A stretch of 64,000 nucleotides of DNA, taken from Bisbaumannia sp015645095 (GTDB lineage: Bacteria > Pseudomonadota > Gammaproteobacteria > Pseudomonadales > Halomonadaceae). The notes under the pieces are model-generated. The model ran no database searches. It was not told the DNA's origin and saw only the letters and a program-made list of their open reading frames with translations. This document shows, in pieces, positions 8,618-17,068 of the stretch (the first letter of the stretch is position 1; each line of letters begins with the position of its first letter). Location of the stretch: positions 3,596,001 through 3,660,000 of the forward strand of contig CP141893.1 in assembly GCA_036871055.1 (NCBI GenBank), read 5' to 3'. Position numbers and translations under genes: made by a program.

Positions 8618-9052
8618 ATGCAGGAAAGTCCCTTCTACGCCAAGGTCCGTCGCGGCCTGCCCGCCCTGATCGACCAGTGGCGTCGCCTGGGCCAGGGCGA
8701 TCCCCAGCGCCTGGCCCTGATCCTCGCCGAGACGGCCCGGGTCGCCAAGCTCGGCGAGCCGGAGGCGACGCCCGATGCCGACGAACTGGCCGCCTGGAGC
8801 CACCCCGAAGCCGCCGAGGCCATTCCCCTCTGGGCCGCCAAGACGGCCGCCTTCCTGTTGATCCAGATGCCGGCCCGCCCCACCCCGGAGAGCTTCGACG
8901 AGGCCTGCGCCTGGGCCTACTGCTGGCTGCGCAACCGCGACTTCGCCGACTTCGACACCGCCCTGGCGGCCCTGCCGGCCCACCTTCAGGAGCCCCTGGC
9001 CCAGGCCCTGAAGGCGGCCTGGACCGACCGCCAGGGGCTGCGCCTGATCTAG
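8618..9052 (+). CDS. Conserved hypothetical protein, 144 aa
   Basis: I do not recognise this family. The product is acidic, about 144 residues, rich in Ala, Leu and Trp, with no signal peptide or membrane segment. It starts MQESPFYAKVRRGLPALIDQW and ends near DRQGLRLI. The ATG at 8618 is preceded by AAAGG. Upstream in-frame starts (to 8540) would overlap the divergent C-S lyase gene and are less likely. Codon use matches the neighbours, so it is very probably a real gene. Confidence 0.7.
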   Translation: MQESPFYAKVRRGLPALIDQWRRLGQGDPQRLALILAETARVAKLGEPEATPDADELAAWSHPEAAEAIPLWAAKTAAFLLIQMPARPTPESFDEACAWAYCWLRNRDFADFDTALAALPAHLQEPLAQALKAAWTDRQGLRLI

Positions 9053-9131
9053 CCGGACCTCAGCCTGATGTCGACTTGACCTAGCGTTTGCTCGGGTTAA
9101 TGCTGGCACTTTCGTCGCCAAGGAAACCGCC

Positions 9132-9545
9132 ATGTTCACCACCGACCTCACCCCGGCCTTCACCGATACCGATGCGCTGGGCCATATCAACAACACCCGG
9201 CTGCCGGTCTGGTTCGAGCAGGCACGCACCGACCTCTTTCGCCTCTTCACGCCGGACCTGGATCCCCGCAAGTGGCGCCTGATCCTGGCCAAGCTGGAGG
9301 TGGAGTACCTGGCCGAGCTCTTCTATGGCCAGCCGGTGACGATTCGTACCTACCTGACCCGGCTGGGCAACAGCTCCCTCACCGTGACCCAGGAGGCCTG
9401 GCAGGGAGGACGGCTCGGCGCCCGTGGTCATACCGTCATGGTCCACTATGACCACGCCGCCAAGTGCTCGCTGCCCATCGAGGGTGAACTGCGCCAGCGC
9501 CTGGAGGCGCACCTCCAGGACGCCATCGCCGAGGCCACGCCGTGA
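9132..9545 (+). CDS. Acyl-CoA thioesterase, hotdog fold (4HBT family)
   Basis: 137 residues with the YbgC-like start FTDTDALGHINNTRLPVWFEQART. The aspartate of TDALGHINN is the usual catalytic residue, and VEYLAELFYGQPVTIRTYL is the central helix/strand region. Likely hydrolyses acyl-CoA thioesters in the cytosol; chain-length preference cannot be read. Its stop overlaps the ybaK-type gene start (GTGA), so the two are translationally coupled. Confidence 0.85.
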   Translation: MFTTDLTPAFTDTDALGHINNTRLPVWFEQARTDLFRLFTPDLDPRKWRLILAKLEVEYLAELFYGQPVTIRTYLTRLGNSSLTVTQEAWQGGRLGARGHTVMVHYDHAAKCSLPIEGELRQRLEAHLQDAIAEATP

Positions 9546-10012
9546 CGCCGGCCATCCGCGCCCTGGAGCGTGCCGGCATCCCCCACCGGGTGCTGAGCTA
9601 CGCCCACGACCCGCGCGCCCCCGCCTACGGACTGGAAGCCGCCGAGGTCCTGGGGCTGCCCCCGGAGAGCGTCTTCAAGACGCTGCTGGCCCGCCTCGAT
9701 GATGGCCGCCTGGTGGTGGCCCTGGTCGCGGTGGCCCAGCAGCTCGACCTCAAGGCCCTGGCCCGGGCCGCCGGCGCCAAGAAGGCCCAGATGGCCGACC
9801 CCGAGGAGGCCCAGCGAGCCACCGGCTATGTGGTCGGCGGCATCAGTCCCCTGGGACAGAAGAAACGCCTGCCGACCCTGATCGACCGCCGTGCCGAGGC
9901 GCTCCCGGAGCTGCATATCAGCGCCGGCAAGCGCGGCCTGGAAGTGGCTCTCGCCCCCGCCGACCTGGCGCGGCTGTGCCGGGCCCGCTTCGTCGAACTG
10001 GCGCGCCCTTGA
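9542..10012 (+). CDS. ybaK: Cys-tRNA(Pro)/Cys-tRNA(Cys) deacylase YbaK
   Basis: A trans-editing enzyme that hydrolyses cysteine mischarged onto tRNA(Pro) by ProRS. 156 residues, the family size. It has the INS/YbaK fold with the essential lysine K46 in SVFKTLLARLDDGRLVVALV and the signature GYVVGGISPLGQKKRLPTLID. Starts with GTG at 9542, overlapping the stop of the thioesterase gene. Confidence 0.9.
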   Translation: MTPAIRALERAGIPHRVLSYAHDPRAPAYGLEAAEVLGLPPESVFKTLLARLDDGRLVVALVAVAQQLDLKALARAAGAKKAQMADPEEAQRATGYVVGGISPLGQKKRLPTLIDRRAEALPELHISAGKRGLEVALAPADLARLCRARFVELARP

Positions 10013-10066
10013 GCCATTGCCAACGCGATGTTGTCATAGGCATATGACCCGGGACGGGAGCCCACC

Positions 10067-10396
10067 ATGGCCATCCGCTACAACCTGTGGCTCGACCCCG
10101 ACAACGGCGCCGTCCACCGTGCCGTGGAGGCGGATCTGGAACGCTACTTCGTGGAGCGTTTCGCCGACTATCCCCATATCCGGTTGTTCGGGGCCGACCC
10201 TTACGATTATGATGCCCCTTTCAACCGCCTCTACGATGCGCTGATGGCCCGGGCCCTCGACTACTGTGAACGGCAGTGGCGCTATGTGCCCACGCCGGCC
10301 CAGCTCAATCAAGCCTTCTTTCGTGCCGTGGGGCGCTCGAACAAGTTTCTGCGAGACCCCCAAGATGGTGATCCCCACCGATCAGATTCCCGATGA
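10067..10396 (+). CDS. Conserved hypothetical protein, 109 aa
   Basis: Function not recognised. A small soluble protein beginning MAIRYNLWLDPDNGAVHRAVEADL, rich in Tyr, Asp and Arg, with no signal or membrane segment. The start ATG follows GGGACGGGAG (a ribosome site). Its last 32 bases overlap the start of the next gene, so they are probably expressed together. It may be confined to this bacterial group; a homology search would settle that. Confidence 0.65.
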   Translation: MAIRYNLWLDPDNGAVHRAVEADLERYFVERFADYPHIRLFGADPYDYDAPFNRLYDALMARALDYCERQWRYVPTPAQLNQAFFRAVGRSNKFLRDPQDGDPHRSDSR

Positions 10397-10886
10397 GCGC
10401 CAACTGGCGATCATCACCGAACAGCTCGGCCGCGCCCCCCGCGGCATTCAGGCCGTGACCGCCACCGATGGCGAGGGCACGCCCCTGGTGCTGCGCATGC
10501 ATTCGCTGGTCGACGGCAAACCCTTTCCGACCCTCTTCTGGCTCTGTTCCGAGCGCCTCAAGGTAGAGCTCTCGCATATCGAGGCTGCCGGGGTGATCAA
10601 GCGCCTGGAGGCACGCCTTCAGGAAGATCGCGACTTCCTGGCCGCCTACCACCGCAGCCATGAGGACTATGTGGCACGCCGCTGGGCCTCCATGAGCCCT
10701 GCCCAGCAGGCCGAGGCCGAGCGCCTGGGCTATGCGGAGCTGCTGCGCAGCCGCGGTATCGGCGGCATCGCCAACTGGGACCAGGTGCGCTGCCTGCATA
10801 CCCAGTATGCCCACCACCTGTGTGGCGACAACATTATCGGTCAGTGGCTGGATGCCGAGTACGGCGTCGCCGACTGCCTGCCCTGA
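10365..10886 (+). CDS. DUF501 domain protein
   Basis: 173 residues from the ATG at 10365, inside the end of the previous gene. DUF501 features are the early AVTATDGEGTPLVLRMHSLVDG, then PFPTLFWLCSE, a middle helix with HRSHEDYVARRW, and the closing GGIANWDQVRCLHTQYAHHL with conserved Cys and His. Family function is unknown; members sit next to eno or ppx genes in some bacteria. An earlier in-frame start at 10266 exists but would lie entirely inside the upstream gene. Confidence 0.85.
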   Translation: MVIPTDQIPDERQLAIITEQLGRAPRGIQAVTATDGEGTPLVLRMHSLVDGKPFPTLFWLCSERLKVELSHIEAAGVIKRLEARLQEDRDFLAAYHRSHEDYVARRWASMSPAQQAEAERLGYAELLRSRGIGGIANWDQVRCLHTQYAHHLCGDNIIGQWLDAEYGVADCLP

Positions 10887-10922
10887 GTTCCCTTCCCCTG
10901 TCCCCTAATTGGAGCCCATACC

Positions 10923-11048
10923 ATGTACTTCGATACCCATGTGATCGCCAGCCTGGTCCTGATCGGCAGCATGTTCGTCATCAGCGGCGTCGGCATCAAG
11001 CTGTTGCGTGATGCCATGCGCCGCGACGCCAGCCGCAGCAGCCGCTAA
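10923..11048 (+). CDS. Small single-pass membrane protein, 41 aa
   Basis: ATG at 10923 with TTGGAG 10-12 bases upstream, ending TAA at 11046. The peptide has one hydrophobic helix (VIASLVLIGSMFVISGVGI, about residues 7-25) followed by a basic tail RRDASRSSR, so the tail should face the cytosol. It stands alone with its own terminator directly downstream. No family recognised. Codon use fits the neighbours. Confidence 0.65.
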   Translation: MYFDTHVIASLVLIGSMFVISGVGIKLLRDAMRRDASRSSR

Positions 11049-11064
11049 GTCCGGCGAGGCGATC

Positions 11065-11100
11065 GGGAAGGGGCACCGCCGGGTGCCCCTTCCGCGTTTT
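11065..11100 (+). terminator. Terminator after the small membrane protein gene
   Basis: GGAAGGGGCACC / GGGTGCCCCTTCC hairpin with a 3-base loop, then GCGTTTT. Confidence 0.85.
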
Positions 11101-11157
11101 GCGGGCACTATAAGGACGTGGCGGCCAGGGGCCGCCCCCCAACGCAAGGAGTGAGGC

Positions 11158-11706
11158 ATGGCAAGTATCTGTGTCTATCTGGGCTCGCGGGATGGCGAGG
11201 ACCCCCGTCACCGCGAGGTCGCCGAGGCCCTGGGCCGGCTGATCGCCCGGCGCGGCCATACCCTGGTCTATGGCGGGGCCCGCGTCGGCCTGATGGGGCG
11301 TCTCGCCGATGCCGCCCTGGCAGCGGAGGGACGAGTGATCGGCGTGATGCCGCGTCATCTGGTGGCCCGGGAGCAGGCCCACCTGGGGCTCAGCGAACTG
11401 ATCCGGGTCACCGACATGCACGAGCGCAAGGCCACCATGGCCGCCCATGCGGATGCCTTTATCGCCCTGCCCGGCGGTATCGGGACCCTGGAGGAACTGT
11501 TCGAGATCTGGACCTGGCACTACCTGGGGCTCCACGACAAGCCCCTGGGCGTCCTCGACAGCGGTGGCTTCTACGCCCCGCTGCTGCAGTTCCTGGATGG
11601 CATCGTCGGCGAAGGCTTCCTGGATCAGCGCACCCGCGAGCAACTGCTCTCCGCGACCACGCCCGAGGCACTGCTGGAGGCACTGGAGACCCGCCTGGCG
11701 GGTTAG
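11158..11706 (+). CDS. LOG-family nucleoside 5'-monophosphate phosphoribohydrolase
   Basis: 182 residues of the LOG (lonely guy) / TIGR00730 family. GGARVGLMG is at 39-47 and the diagnostic PGGIGTLEE at 105-113, which bind the nucleotide phosphate and carry the catalytic Glu. Family enzymes release the base from N6-modified or plain AMP. It may be annotated as lysine decarboxylase, which is an old misnomer. A GGAGTGAGGC ribosome site precedes the ATG. Confidence 0.9.
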   Translation: MASICVYLGSRDGEDPRHREVAEALGRLIARRGHTLVYGGARVGLMGRLADAALAAEGRVIGVMPRHLVAREQAHLGLSELIRVTDMHERKATMAAHADAFIALPGGIGTLEELFEIWTWHYLGLHDKPLGVLDSGGFYAPLLQFLDGIVGEGFLDQRTREQLLSATTPEALLEALETRLAG

Positions 11707-11754
11707 GGTATTGAAACGGATGGGCCGTGCGCTCGCCGACGTTTCAGACCAATC

Positions 11755-12264
11755 CTAGCCGGCGGCGTCACCCCGGGAGAGCTCGCGGGTGCGGGCATAG
11801 GTCTGCTGAAGCAGGCGGGCGTCGTCGCCGGCCCGATGGCGATGGATGCCCAGCTCCACCACCAGGGCCTCCTTGGTGGTCTTCCATAGCGCCTGCTGCC
11901 GTTCGTCGAGCAGGCGCCGCAGGGCCTCGAGACGAAAGCGCGGCAGCACCCCGGCATGGTGGAAGAGCAGGGATAACCAGGTGTTGTCGTAGCCCCAGCT
12001 ATCGCTATAAGCCACCCCCACCTGGGCCAGCTCATCATTGAGCCAGCGCGCCACCTCATCCACCGGATGCCCCTCTCGGGCCAGTCGTGCCCGGGAAATG
12101 CCGTGCAGCAACTCGGCCTTGGGGTCCCAATGAACCCACTCCGCCAAGGGCTGGATCAAGAAGGCACAGCTACTGCCATCGGCCCGGGCGATGCCGACCT
12201 CGATGGGGTAGCTACCACGCCCGAACCCGGACGCCTCGATATCCAGCAGTGTCGGCAGCGTCAC
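11755..12264 (-). CDS. DEDDh 3'-5' exonuclease family protein
   Basis: 169 residues with the metal-binding acids of the DnaQ/RNase T fold: D8 and E10 in LLDIEASGFG, D88 or D93 in YSDSWGYDN, and H143 with D148 in HRHRAGDDARLL. The spacing between the last His and Asp is that of DEDDh enzymes. Probably a nucleic-acid trimming exonuclease. Ends about 50 bp from the end of the LOG gene, in convergent orientation. Confidence 0.8.
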   Translation of the reverse strand: MTLPTLLDIEASGFGRGSYPIEVGIARADGSSCAFLIQPLAEWVHWDPKAELLHGISRARLAREGHPVDEVARWLNDELAQVGVAYSDSWGYDNTWLSLLFHHAGVLPRFRLEALRRLLDERQQALWKTTKEALVVELGIHRHRAGDDARLLQQTYARTRELSRGDAAG

Positions 12265-12356
12265 TCGGGCTTCCTCTGGTTAACAAGGGGCGGCCGGGCT
12301 CAGGGTGAGCCCGGAGATTTTTCTCAGCCTACTGGGTTAGCGGCGCCGGGTCGACT

Positions 12357-12881
12357 TCAGTGCCGCGAGGCGGGGGCATCCGGCAGGTCGGGGGACGACC
12401 AGAGGGCGGGCTCCAACTGGCGATCGGCCAGGGATTGCCAATAGGCGGCCTGTTCGGCGTCCACCGCCAGGCCAAGCTGTCCCTTGCGGTAGGCATCGGC
12501 CAGGCGCTCGGCGGCCAGGGGGTGACCCGCCTCGCCGGCCCGGGCGTACCAGGTCACGGCATTGTCATCGCGACGCGGATACTGGGCACAGCCATGCTCG
12601 TAGATGCAGCCCGCCTGATACTGGGCTCGCACATCGCCGCTATGGGCGGCCTCGAGCACGTAGCGTGCGCCCCGCGCCTTGTCCTGGGGGGACACGCCAC
12701 GGTGAAACAGCATATGTCCATAGAGCGACAGGGCGGCGGGGTGACCCGCATCGGCACAGCGCTGAAACAGATGCATGGTCAACCGCTGGGTACGCGGCGA
12801 ACGCGGCAACCAGCGCATGTGGAAGAGCTGCTCCGCCAGTCGATATTCAAGGCGCGTGAACAGTGAAGATGCCTGCGGCAT
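12357..12881 (-). CDS. Sel1-like repeat protein
   Basis: About 174 residues from ATG 12881 (MPQASSLFTRLEYRLAEQ). It contains three to four Sel1-type helical repeats: RCADAGHPAALSLYGHML, LEAAHSGDVRAQYQAGCIYE and YARAGEAGHPLAAERLADAY. Such repeats are protein-interaction scaffolds. An in-frame start at 12953 would add 24 residues unlike the family, and a weak AAGG precedes the chosen start. Partner unknown. Confidence 0.75.
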   Translation of the reverse strand: MPQASSLFTRLEYRLAEQLFHMRWLPRSPRTQRLTMHLFQRCADAGHPAALSLYGHMLFHRGVSPQDKARGARYVLEAAHSGDVRAQYQAGCIYEHGCAQYPRRDDNAVTWYARAGEAGHPLAAERLADAYRKGQLGLAVDAEQAAYWQSLADRQLEPALWSSPDLPDAPASRH

Positions 12882-13123
12882 GGCAAACAACCTTGCGTTC
12901 CTGGGTAGCGAAGAAATGGGGCCGGCACTCCTACAGCATAGGCCAGCAGCCAAGCGTCACTGCATCGCCAGAACCCGCTGTTCTGGCGAACGGGCCGCAA
13001 GCATACGCCCCTCGGCAGGGCGACTCAACCCTTCGAAAGGCGGTGGGCCACCCCGACCGAGTTTGCCGCCGGCCCGGGGCCTGGCTACCATGCCTAGACT
13101 TTCGCGAGATCAGGAGTGGATAC

Positions 13124-14155
13124 ATGCAGACCCGACCGCTTGGCGACACCGGAATCGACGTCAGTCGCCTGTGCCTGGGCACCATGACCTTCGGCGAGCA
13201 GAACAGCGAAGCCGAGGCTCACGAGCAGCTCGACCGGGCGGTGGCCTTCGGTATCAATTTCATCGATACCGCCGAGATGTACCCGGTACCGCCCCAGGCC
13301 GACACCCAGGGACGTACCGAGCGCTATATCGGTAGCTGGCTCAAGGCGCGAGGCTCCCGGGATGACGTGATCATCGCCAGCAAGATCGCCGGCCCCGGCA
13401 TGGACTACCTGCGCGGCGGCTCGCGCCTGACCCGCGAGCAGATCCACCAGGCGGTAGAGACCAGCCTGGAACGCCTGCAGACCGACTATATCGACCTCTA
13501 CCAGCTGCATTGGCCCGACCGCTACACCAACTTCTTCGGCCGTCTGGGCTACGAACCCAAGGAGGAGGAAGTCGCCACGCCCCTGGAGGAGAGCCTCTCG
13601 GCCCTCAAGGAGCTGGTGGATAGCGGCAAGGTCCGCGCCATCGGCCTCTCCAACGAGACGCCCTGGGGACTGATGCAGAGCCTGCGCCTGGCCGAGCGAC
13701 TCGACCTGCCCAGGGTGGCCAGCATCCAGAATCCTTACAATCTGCTCAACCGCACCTTCGAGGTCGGCCTCGCCGAGATCGCCCACCGCGAGAACGTCGG
13801 CCTGCTGGCCTACTCCCCCCTGGCCTTCGGCGTACTCTCCGGCAAATACCTCGACGGCAACTGGCCCCCCAAGGCACGCCTGACCCTCTACGAGCGCTTC
13901 CAGCGCTACAACTCGGAGAGCGCCATGGAGGCGACTCGCGCCTATGTGGCGATCGCCCAAGAGCACGGCCTGGACCCGGCCCAGATGGCCCTGGCCTTCG
14001 TCAACTCCCGCCCCTTCCTGACCAGCAATATCATCGGTGCCACCACCATGGAGCAGTTGGAGAGCAACCTGGCCAGTGAGTCCCTGAAGCTCGAGCCGGC
14101 GGTGCTGGAGGCCATCGAGGCGGTGCATCGGCGCCAGCCTAACCCCTGCCCCTGA
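13124..14155 (+). CDS. tas: NADP(H)-dependent aldo/keto reductase, Tas family
   Basis: 343 residues, like E. coli Tas. The aldo/keto reductase tetrad is readable: D48 and Y53 in FIDTAEMYPVPP, K87 in IIASKIAG, and H129 in YQLHWPDRYTNFFG. The Tas-type marker MYPVPP and the C-terminal NIIGATTMEQLESNL (cofactor binding) are present. AGGAGTGG precedes the ATG at 13124. Substrate unknown; Tas is named for suppressing tyrosine auxotrophy. A 9-bp GC-rich hairpin (14165-14189) follows. Confidence 0.88.
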   Translation: MQTRPLGDTGIDVSRLCLGTMTFGEQNSEAEAHEQLDRAVAFGINFIDTAEMYPVPPQADTQGRTERYIGSWLKARGSRDDVIIASKIAGPGMDYLRGGSRLTREQIHQAVETSLERLQTDYIDLYQLHWPDRYTNFFGRLGYEPKEEEVATPLEESLSALKELVDSGKVRAIGLSNETPWGLMQSLRLAERLDLPRVASIQNPYNLLNRTFEVGLAEIAHRENVGLLAYSPLAFGVLSGKYLDGNWPPKARLTLYERFQRYNSESAMEATRAYVAIAQEHGLDPAQMALAFVNSRPFLTSNIIGATTMEQLESNLASESLKLEPAVLEAIEAVHRRQPNPCP

Positions 14156-14247
14156 GACCCGCGTGGGGGCTATCGCCACGATAGCCCCCGGCATGACGGA
14201 CGCCTGATATACTCGACGACAACTTCATCAGGACCCAGGAGCGCCCC

Positions 14248-15027
14248 ATGTTGAGCGTGATCTCGCCCGCCAAGACGCTGGATTTCGAGACCCCGGCCAC
14301 CACCGGCATCCACACCCAGCCGGACTACCTCGAGCGCAGCCAGGAACTGATCGAGATCCTGCGCGACTACTCTCCCCAGCGCCTCAGTGAGCTGATGGGG
14401 ATCAGCGACAAGCTGGCCGGCCTCAATGCCGCCCGCTTCGCCGACTGGGCACCGCCCTTCACCCCCGACAACGCCAAGCCCGCCGCCCAGGCCTTCCAGG
14501 GCGATGTCTATGTGGGCCTGGAGGCGGCGAACTTCGACGACGAGGACAACGCCTTCGCCCAGAGCCACCTGCGCATTCTCTCCGGGCTCTACGGGCTGCT
14601 GCGCCCCCTCGACCTGATCCAGCCCTATCGCCTGGAGATGGGCACCAAACTGGAGAACGGGGCGGGCAAGGACCTCTACGCCTTCTGGAAGCCGCTGCTC
14701 ACCGCCGAGCTGGACAAGGCGGTGGCCGCCAGCGGCACCCCGGTGCTGGTCAACCTGGCCTCCAACGAATACTTCAAGGCCATCGACAGCCGCAAGCTGC
14801 AGGCGCGGATCATCACCCCGGTGTTCAAGGACGAGAAGAACGGCAAGCTGAAGATCATCAGCTTCTATGCCAAGAAGGCCCGCGGCCTGATGGCCGCCTG
14901 GATGATTCGCCAGCGCCTGGAGGAGCCGGAGCAGCTCAAGGCTTTCGACGTGGCCGGCTATCGCTTCGATGCCGGCCTGTCGGAGGGCGATACCCTGGTC
15001 TTCACCCGCCCGGAAGGAGCGGCCTGA
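14248..15027 (+). CDS. yaaA: Peroxide stress protein YaaA
   Basis: YaaA lowers free iron and oxidative DNA damage during peroxide stress. 259 residues, family length. Conserved segments are MLSVISPAKTLDFE at the N-terminus, ILSGLYGLLRPLDLIQPYRLEMG around 110-133 (key part SGLYGLLRPLD), and FYAKKARGLMAAW near 205-217. A CAGGAG ribosome site lies upstream of the ATG. Converges on the hydrolase gene with a 6-bp gap. Confidence 0.95.
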   Translation: MLSVISPAKTLDFETPATTGIHTQPDYLERSQELIEILRDYSPQRLSELMGISDKLAGLNAARFADWAPPFTPDNAKPAAQAFQGDVYVGLEAANFDDEDNAFAQSHLRILSGLYGLLRPLDLIQPYRLEMGTKLENGAGKDLYAFWKPLLTAELDKAVAASGTPVLVNLASNEYFKAIDSRKLQARIITPVFKDEKNGKLKIISFYAKKARGLMAAWMIRQRLEEPEQLKAFDVAGYRFDAGLSEGDTLVFTRPEGAA

Positions 15028-15033
15028 GGACGC

Positions 15034-15609
15034 TCAGAAGAAGCGCAGGGAGCGGTCCGACCGCTCCCTGAGATAGGCCCGATGCACGGCCTTGAAGCGC
15101 TCATCATCACAGCGGTGCAGCCACTCGTAGGCCACCATGTCGGCACTCACCGGAATCGCGCCCATGGCGGTGACCCGCTCCCGAGCCAGACGCGCCTCCT
15201 CCGGGCGTCGACTGGCAGTGGCCTCCACCAGCCAATAGACCTCATAACCCGCATCCAGCAGTCCCAGGGCCGTTTGCATCACGCAGATATGCGCCTCGCT
15301 GCCACAGATCACCACCTGGCGCCTGCCGCCGTCGCGTAACGCCTCGGCGAAGGTCACCTCGTCATGGGCACCGAAATGCACCTTCTGGAAGTAGCGAGCT
15401 CCCGGCAGGCGCTCCACCAGCCGCGGCTCGGTACCGCCCAAGCCCTCCGGGTTCTGCTCGGTCACCCACACCGGCACCCCCAGGCTCTGGGCTACCTCAC
15501 CCAGCCAACCGGCTTCCTCCACCGCCTGCTCGCCTCCATGAATCACCGGCAGCAGGCGAGCCTGCAGGTCGATGATCAAGAAAAGACTCTCTTCATGCTC
15601 CAAGCGCAT
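15034..15609 (-). CDS. Isochorismatase-family cysteine hydrolase
   Basis: 191 residues from ATG 15609, which has a GGGAGAGA ribosome site. The triad of the family is visible: D14 in LIIDLQARLL, K76 in YFQKVHFGAH, and C109 in CGSEAHICVMQTA. Closest in look to YcaC-like hydrolases of unknown substrate. A start at 15639 adds ten residues that lack a good ribosome site. Confidence 0.87.
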   Translation of the reverse strand: MRLEHEESLFLIIDLQARLLPVIHGGEQAVEEAGWLGEVAQSLGVPVWVTEQNPEGLGGTEPRLVERLPGARYFQKVHFGAHDEVTFAEALRDGGRRQVVICGSEAHICVMQTALGLLDAGYEVYWLVEATASRRPEEARLARERVTAMGAIPVSADMVAYEWLHRCDDERFKAVHRAYLRERSDRSLRFF

Positions 15610-15712
15610 GCTCTCTCTCCCGATAATTGGTTCCGTCACGACGCCTAGTGGCTAGAATAGAGGGCCCAAGACTTTCTGACACCTCACTATCCTTCAACTC
15701 TGGAGAGACCCC

Positions 15713-16537
15713 ATGCGCCACTTATTCATCATGCTCCTGGTCGGTGTGCTCGGCTTCGGCCTGGCCGTCGACTATGCCGAGGCCCGCCGGATGGGCGGCG
15801 GGGGCAATGTCGGCAGCGTCTCGCGCTCCGCCTCGCCCCCCACCACCGCCAATGCGACCCAGGGCCAGCCCCGGCAGGGCCAGGCGGCGGGCACCCCACG
15901 CGCCGGCGGCATGGGCGGCATGCTCGGCGGCCTGCTCGCCGGTGGCCTGCTCGCCGCCCTGTTCTTTGGCGGCGCCTTCGATGAGCTACGCATGATGGAC
16001 CTGCTGCTGATCGCCGGCATCGCCTTCCTGCTATTCCGCCTGCTGGCTCGCCGCCGCACCGCCGTCGCCGCAGGCGCCGCGCAGCCGACCCAGAACCAGG
16101 CTCAGGCCCACGCCTTCCAGAGCGATGCCATGCCGGCTGCCGGCAGCCTCGGCGGACTGGCCAGCGAGCCGGAGTGGTTCGATCGAGAGCGCTTCCTCGG
16201 TGGCGCCAAGGAGCACTTCATGACCCTGCAACGGGCCTGGGACAACAACGACTTCGCCCAGATTCAGGACTACGTCACCCCCGAGCTCTATAACCTGCTG
16301 CGCGAGGAGCGCGCCCAGCATCCCGCCAATAACCGGACCGAGATCGTGCGCCTGTTCGCCGAGCTGGGCAGCGTCCAGGAAATCGGTAGCCAGGCCGAGG
16401 CCACGGTGATCTTCCACGGCATCATCGACGAGAATGGCGAACATAACGAGTTCAACGAGACCTGGCACCTGATCCGCGAGCTCCGTGACGAGGCCCCCTG
16501 GTACCTCCAGGGCATCGAGCAGAACAACGCCGCCTGA
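15713..16537 (+). CDS. Tim44-like domain membrane protein
   Basis: 274 residues. The N-terminus is a signal peptide or anchor (LFIMLLVGVLGFGLAVDYAEA), then a Gly/Ser/Pro-rich segment, a glycine-rich hydrophobic stretch GGLLAGGLLAALFFGG (about 73-88) and a second helix DLLLIAGIAFLLFRLLA (about 95-111). The soluble C-terminal part from about 150 is a Tim44-like domain (ARAWDNNDFAQIQDYVTPEL-type, seen as QRAWDNNDFAQIQDYV). Bacterial members are inner-membrane proteins of unclear function. Confidence 0.85.
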   Translation: MRHLFIMLLVGVLGFGLAVDYAEARRMGGGGNVGSVSRSASPPTTANATQGQPRQGQAAGTPRAGGMGGMLGGLLAGGLLAALFFGGAFDELRMMDLLLIAGIAFLLFRLLARRRTAVAAGAAQPTQNQAQAHAFQSDAMPAAGSLGGLASEPEWFDRERFLGGAKEHFMTLQRAWDNNDFAQIQDYVTPELYNLLREERAQHPANNRTEIVRLFAELGSVQEIGSQAEATVIFHGIIDENGEHNEFNETWHLIRELRDEAPWYLQGIEQNNAA

Positions 16538-16560
16538 AAAATCCCCTCATCGACTCCAAT

Positions 16561-16592
16561 GACAAAGGCCGGGCAACTGCCCGGCCTTTGTC
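16561..16592. terminator. Terminator between Tim44-like gene and lipoprotein gene
   Basis: GACAAAGGCCGGGCA / TGCCCGGCCTTTGTC inverted repeat, perfect over 14-15 bp with a 3-base loop; serves both converging genes. Confidence 0.85.
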
Positions 16593-16614
16593 ATATGTCC
16601 CTTCTCTCCCAGGG

Positions 16615-16806
16615 TTAATTGCCCTCGGCGGCCTCCTGGACACTTTCTCCCATCTCTTCGATGCTCTCTCCCGCCCCCTCCATGGCCTCATCGATATTCT
16701 GGCCCGCCTCTTCCGCCGGGCCCGGATCGTCCTGACATGCCGCCAGGCCCAGTCCCATCATGGCCACCAAGGCCGCCATCGCCAGTAAACGCATCATGCC
16801 GCTCAT
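16615..16806 (-). CDS. Small acidic lipoprotein, 63 aa
   Basis: A lipoprotein signal MMRLLAMAALVAMMGLGLAAC ends in the lipobox LAAC, so Cys24 should be lipidated. The short mature part is acidic with repeated GAGESIEEMGESV segments, resembling entericidin-type or other small osmotic/stress lipoproteins by size and layout only. An AGGAGGAGACG ribosome site precedes the ATG at 16806. Monocistronic. Confidence 0.75.
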   Translation of the reverse strand: MSGMMRLLAMAALVAMMGLGLAACQDDPGPAEEAGQNIDEAMEGAGESIEEMGESVQEAAEGN

Positions 16807-16921
16807 CGTCTCCTCCTGAGATCACTGCAAGGACAATACCGCCATTCACCTTAGCAGAGTGGACACCGACTCGATGGCAACCCTTTGTATGGCTTTGTAA
16901 ACCTCGCAGGCGGTCCCAGAC

Positions 16922-16956
16922 GAAAAAACCCCAGCCTCTTTCGACGCTGGGGTTTT
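16922..16956 (-). terminator. Second terminator downstream of the rRNA operon, with 5S-end relic
   Basis: Hairpin of AAAACCCCAGC with GCTGGGGTTTT. Reading the minus strand it follows GTCAGGCACGTATTGAGAGAA (first part GTCAGGCAC), almost the same lead-in as the true 5S 3' end and its terminator at 17175-17139, so it looks like the tail of a former second 5S gene. The rest of 16807-17183 has no gene that I can support but is rich in hairpins (see 17030-17068). Confidence 0.6.
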
Positions 16957-17029
16957 CTCTCAATACGTGCCTGACTAGGATCGCGCTGGGCTCCGGTGGC
17001 CGGCACTCCAGGACTCTCCATGGGGGTGA

Positions 17030-17068
17030 GACCGCCCGGCCTTTCGTGGCACCGCCACGAGGGCGGTC
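17030..17068. repeat. Nested inverted repeat in the rRNA 3' region
   Basis: Outer arms GACCGCCC (17030-17037) and GGGCGGTC (17061-17068) enclose inner arms TCGTGGC (17044-17050) and GCCACGA (17054-17060). A further GGGGCC/GGCCCC hairpin lies at 17088-17111. On the minus strand this stands between two terminators after the 5S gene. Confidence 0.55.

Noticed and set aside
14165..14189. Hairpin GGGGGCTAT / ATAGCCCCC after tas as a terminator
   Set aside because: Stem is convincing but there is no T run; left as a remark in the tas entry.
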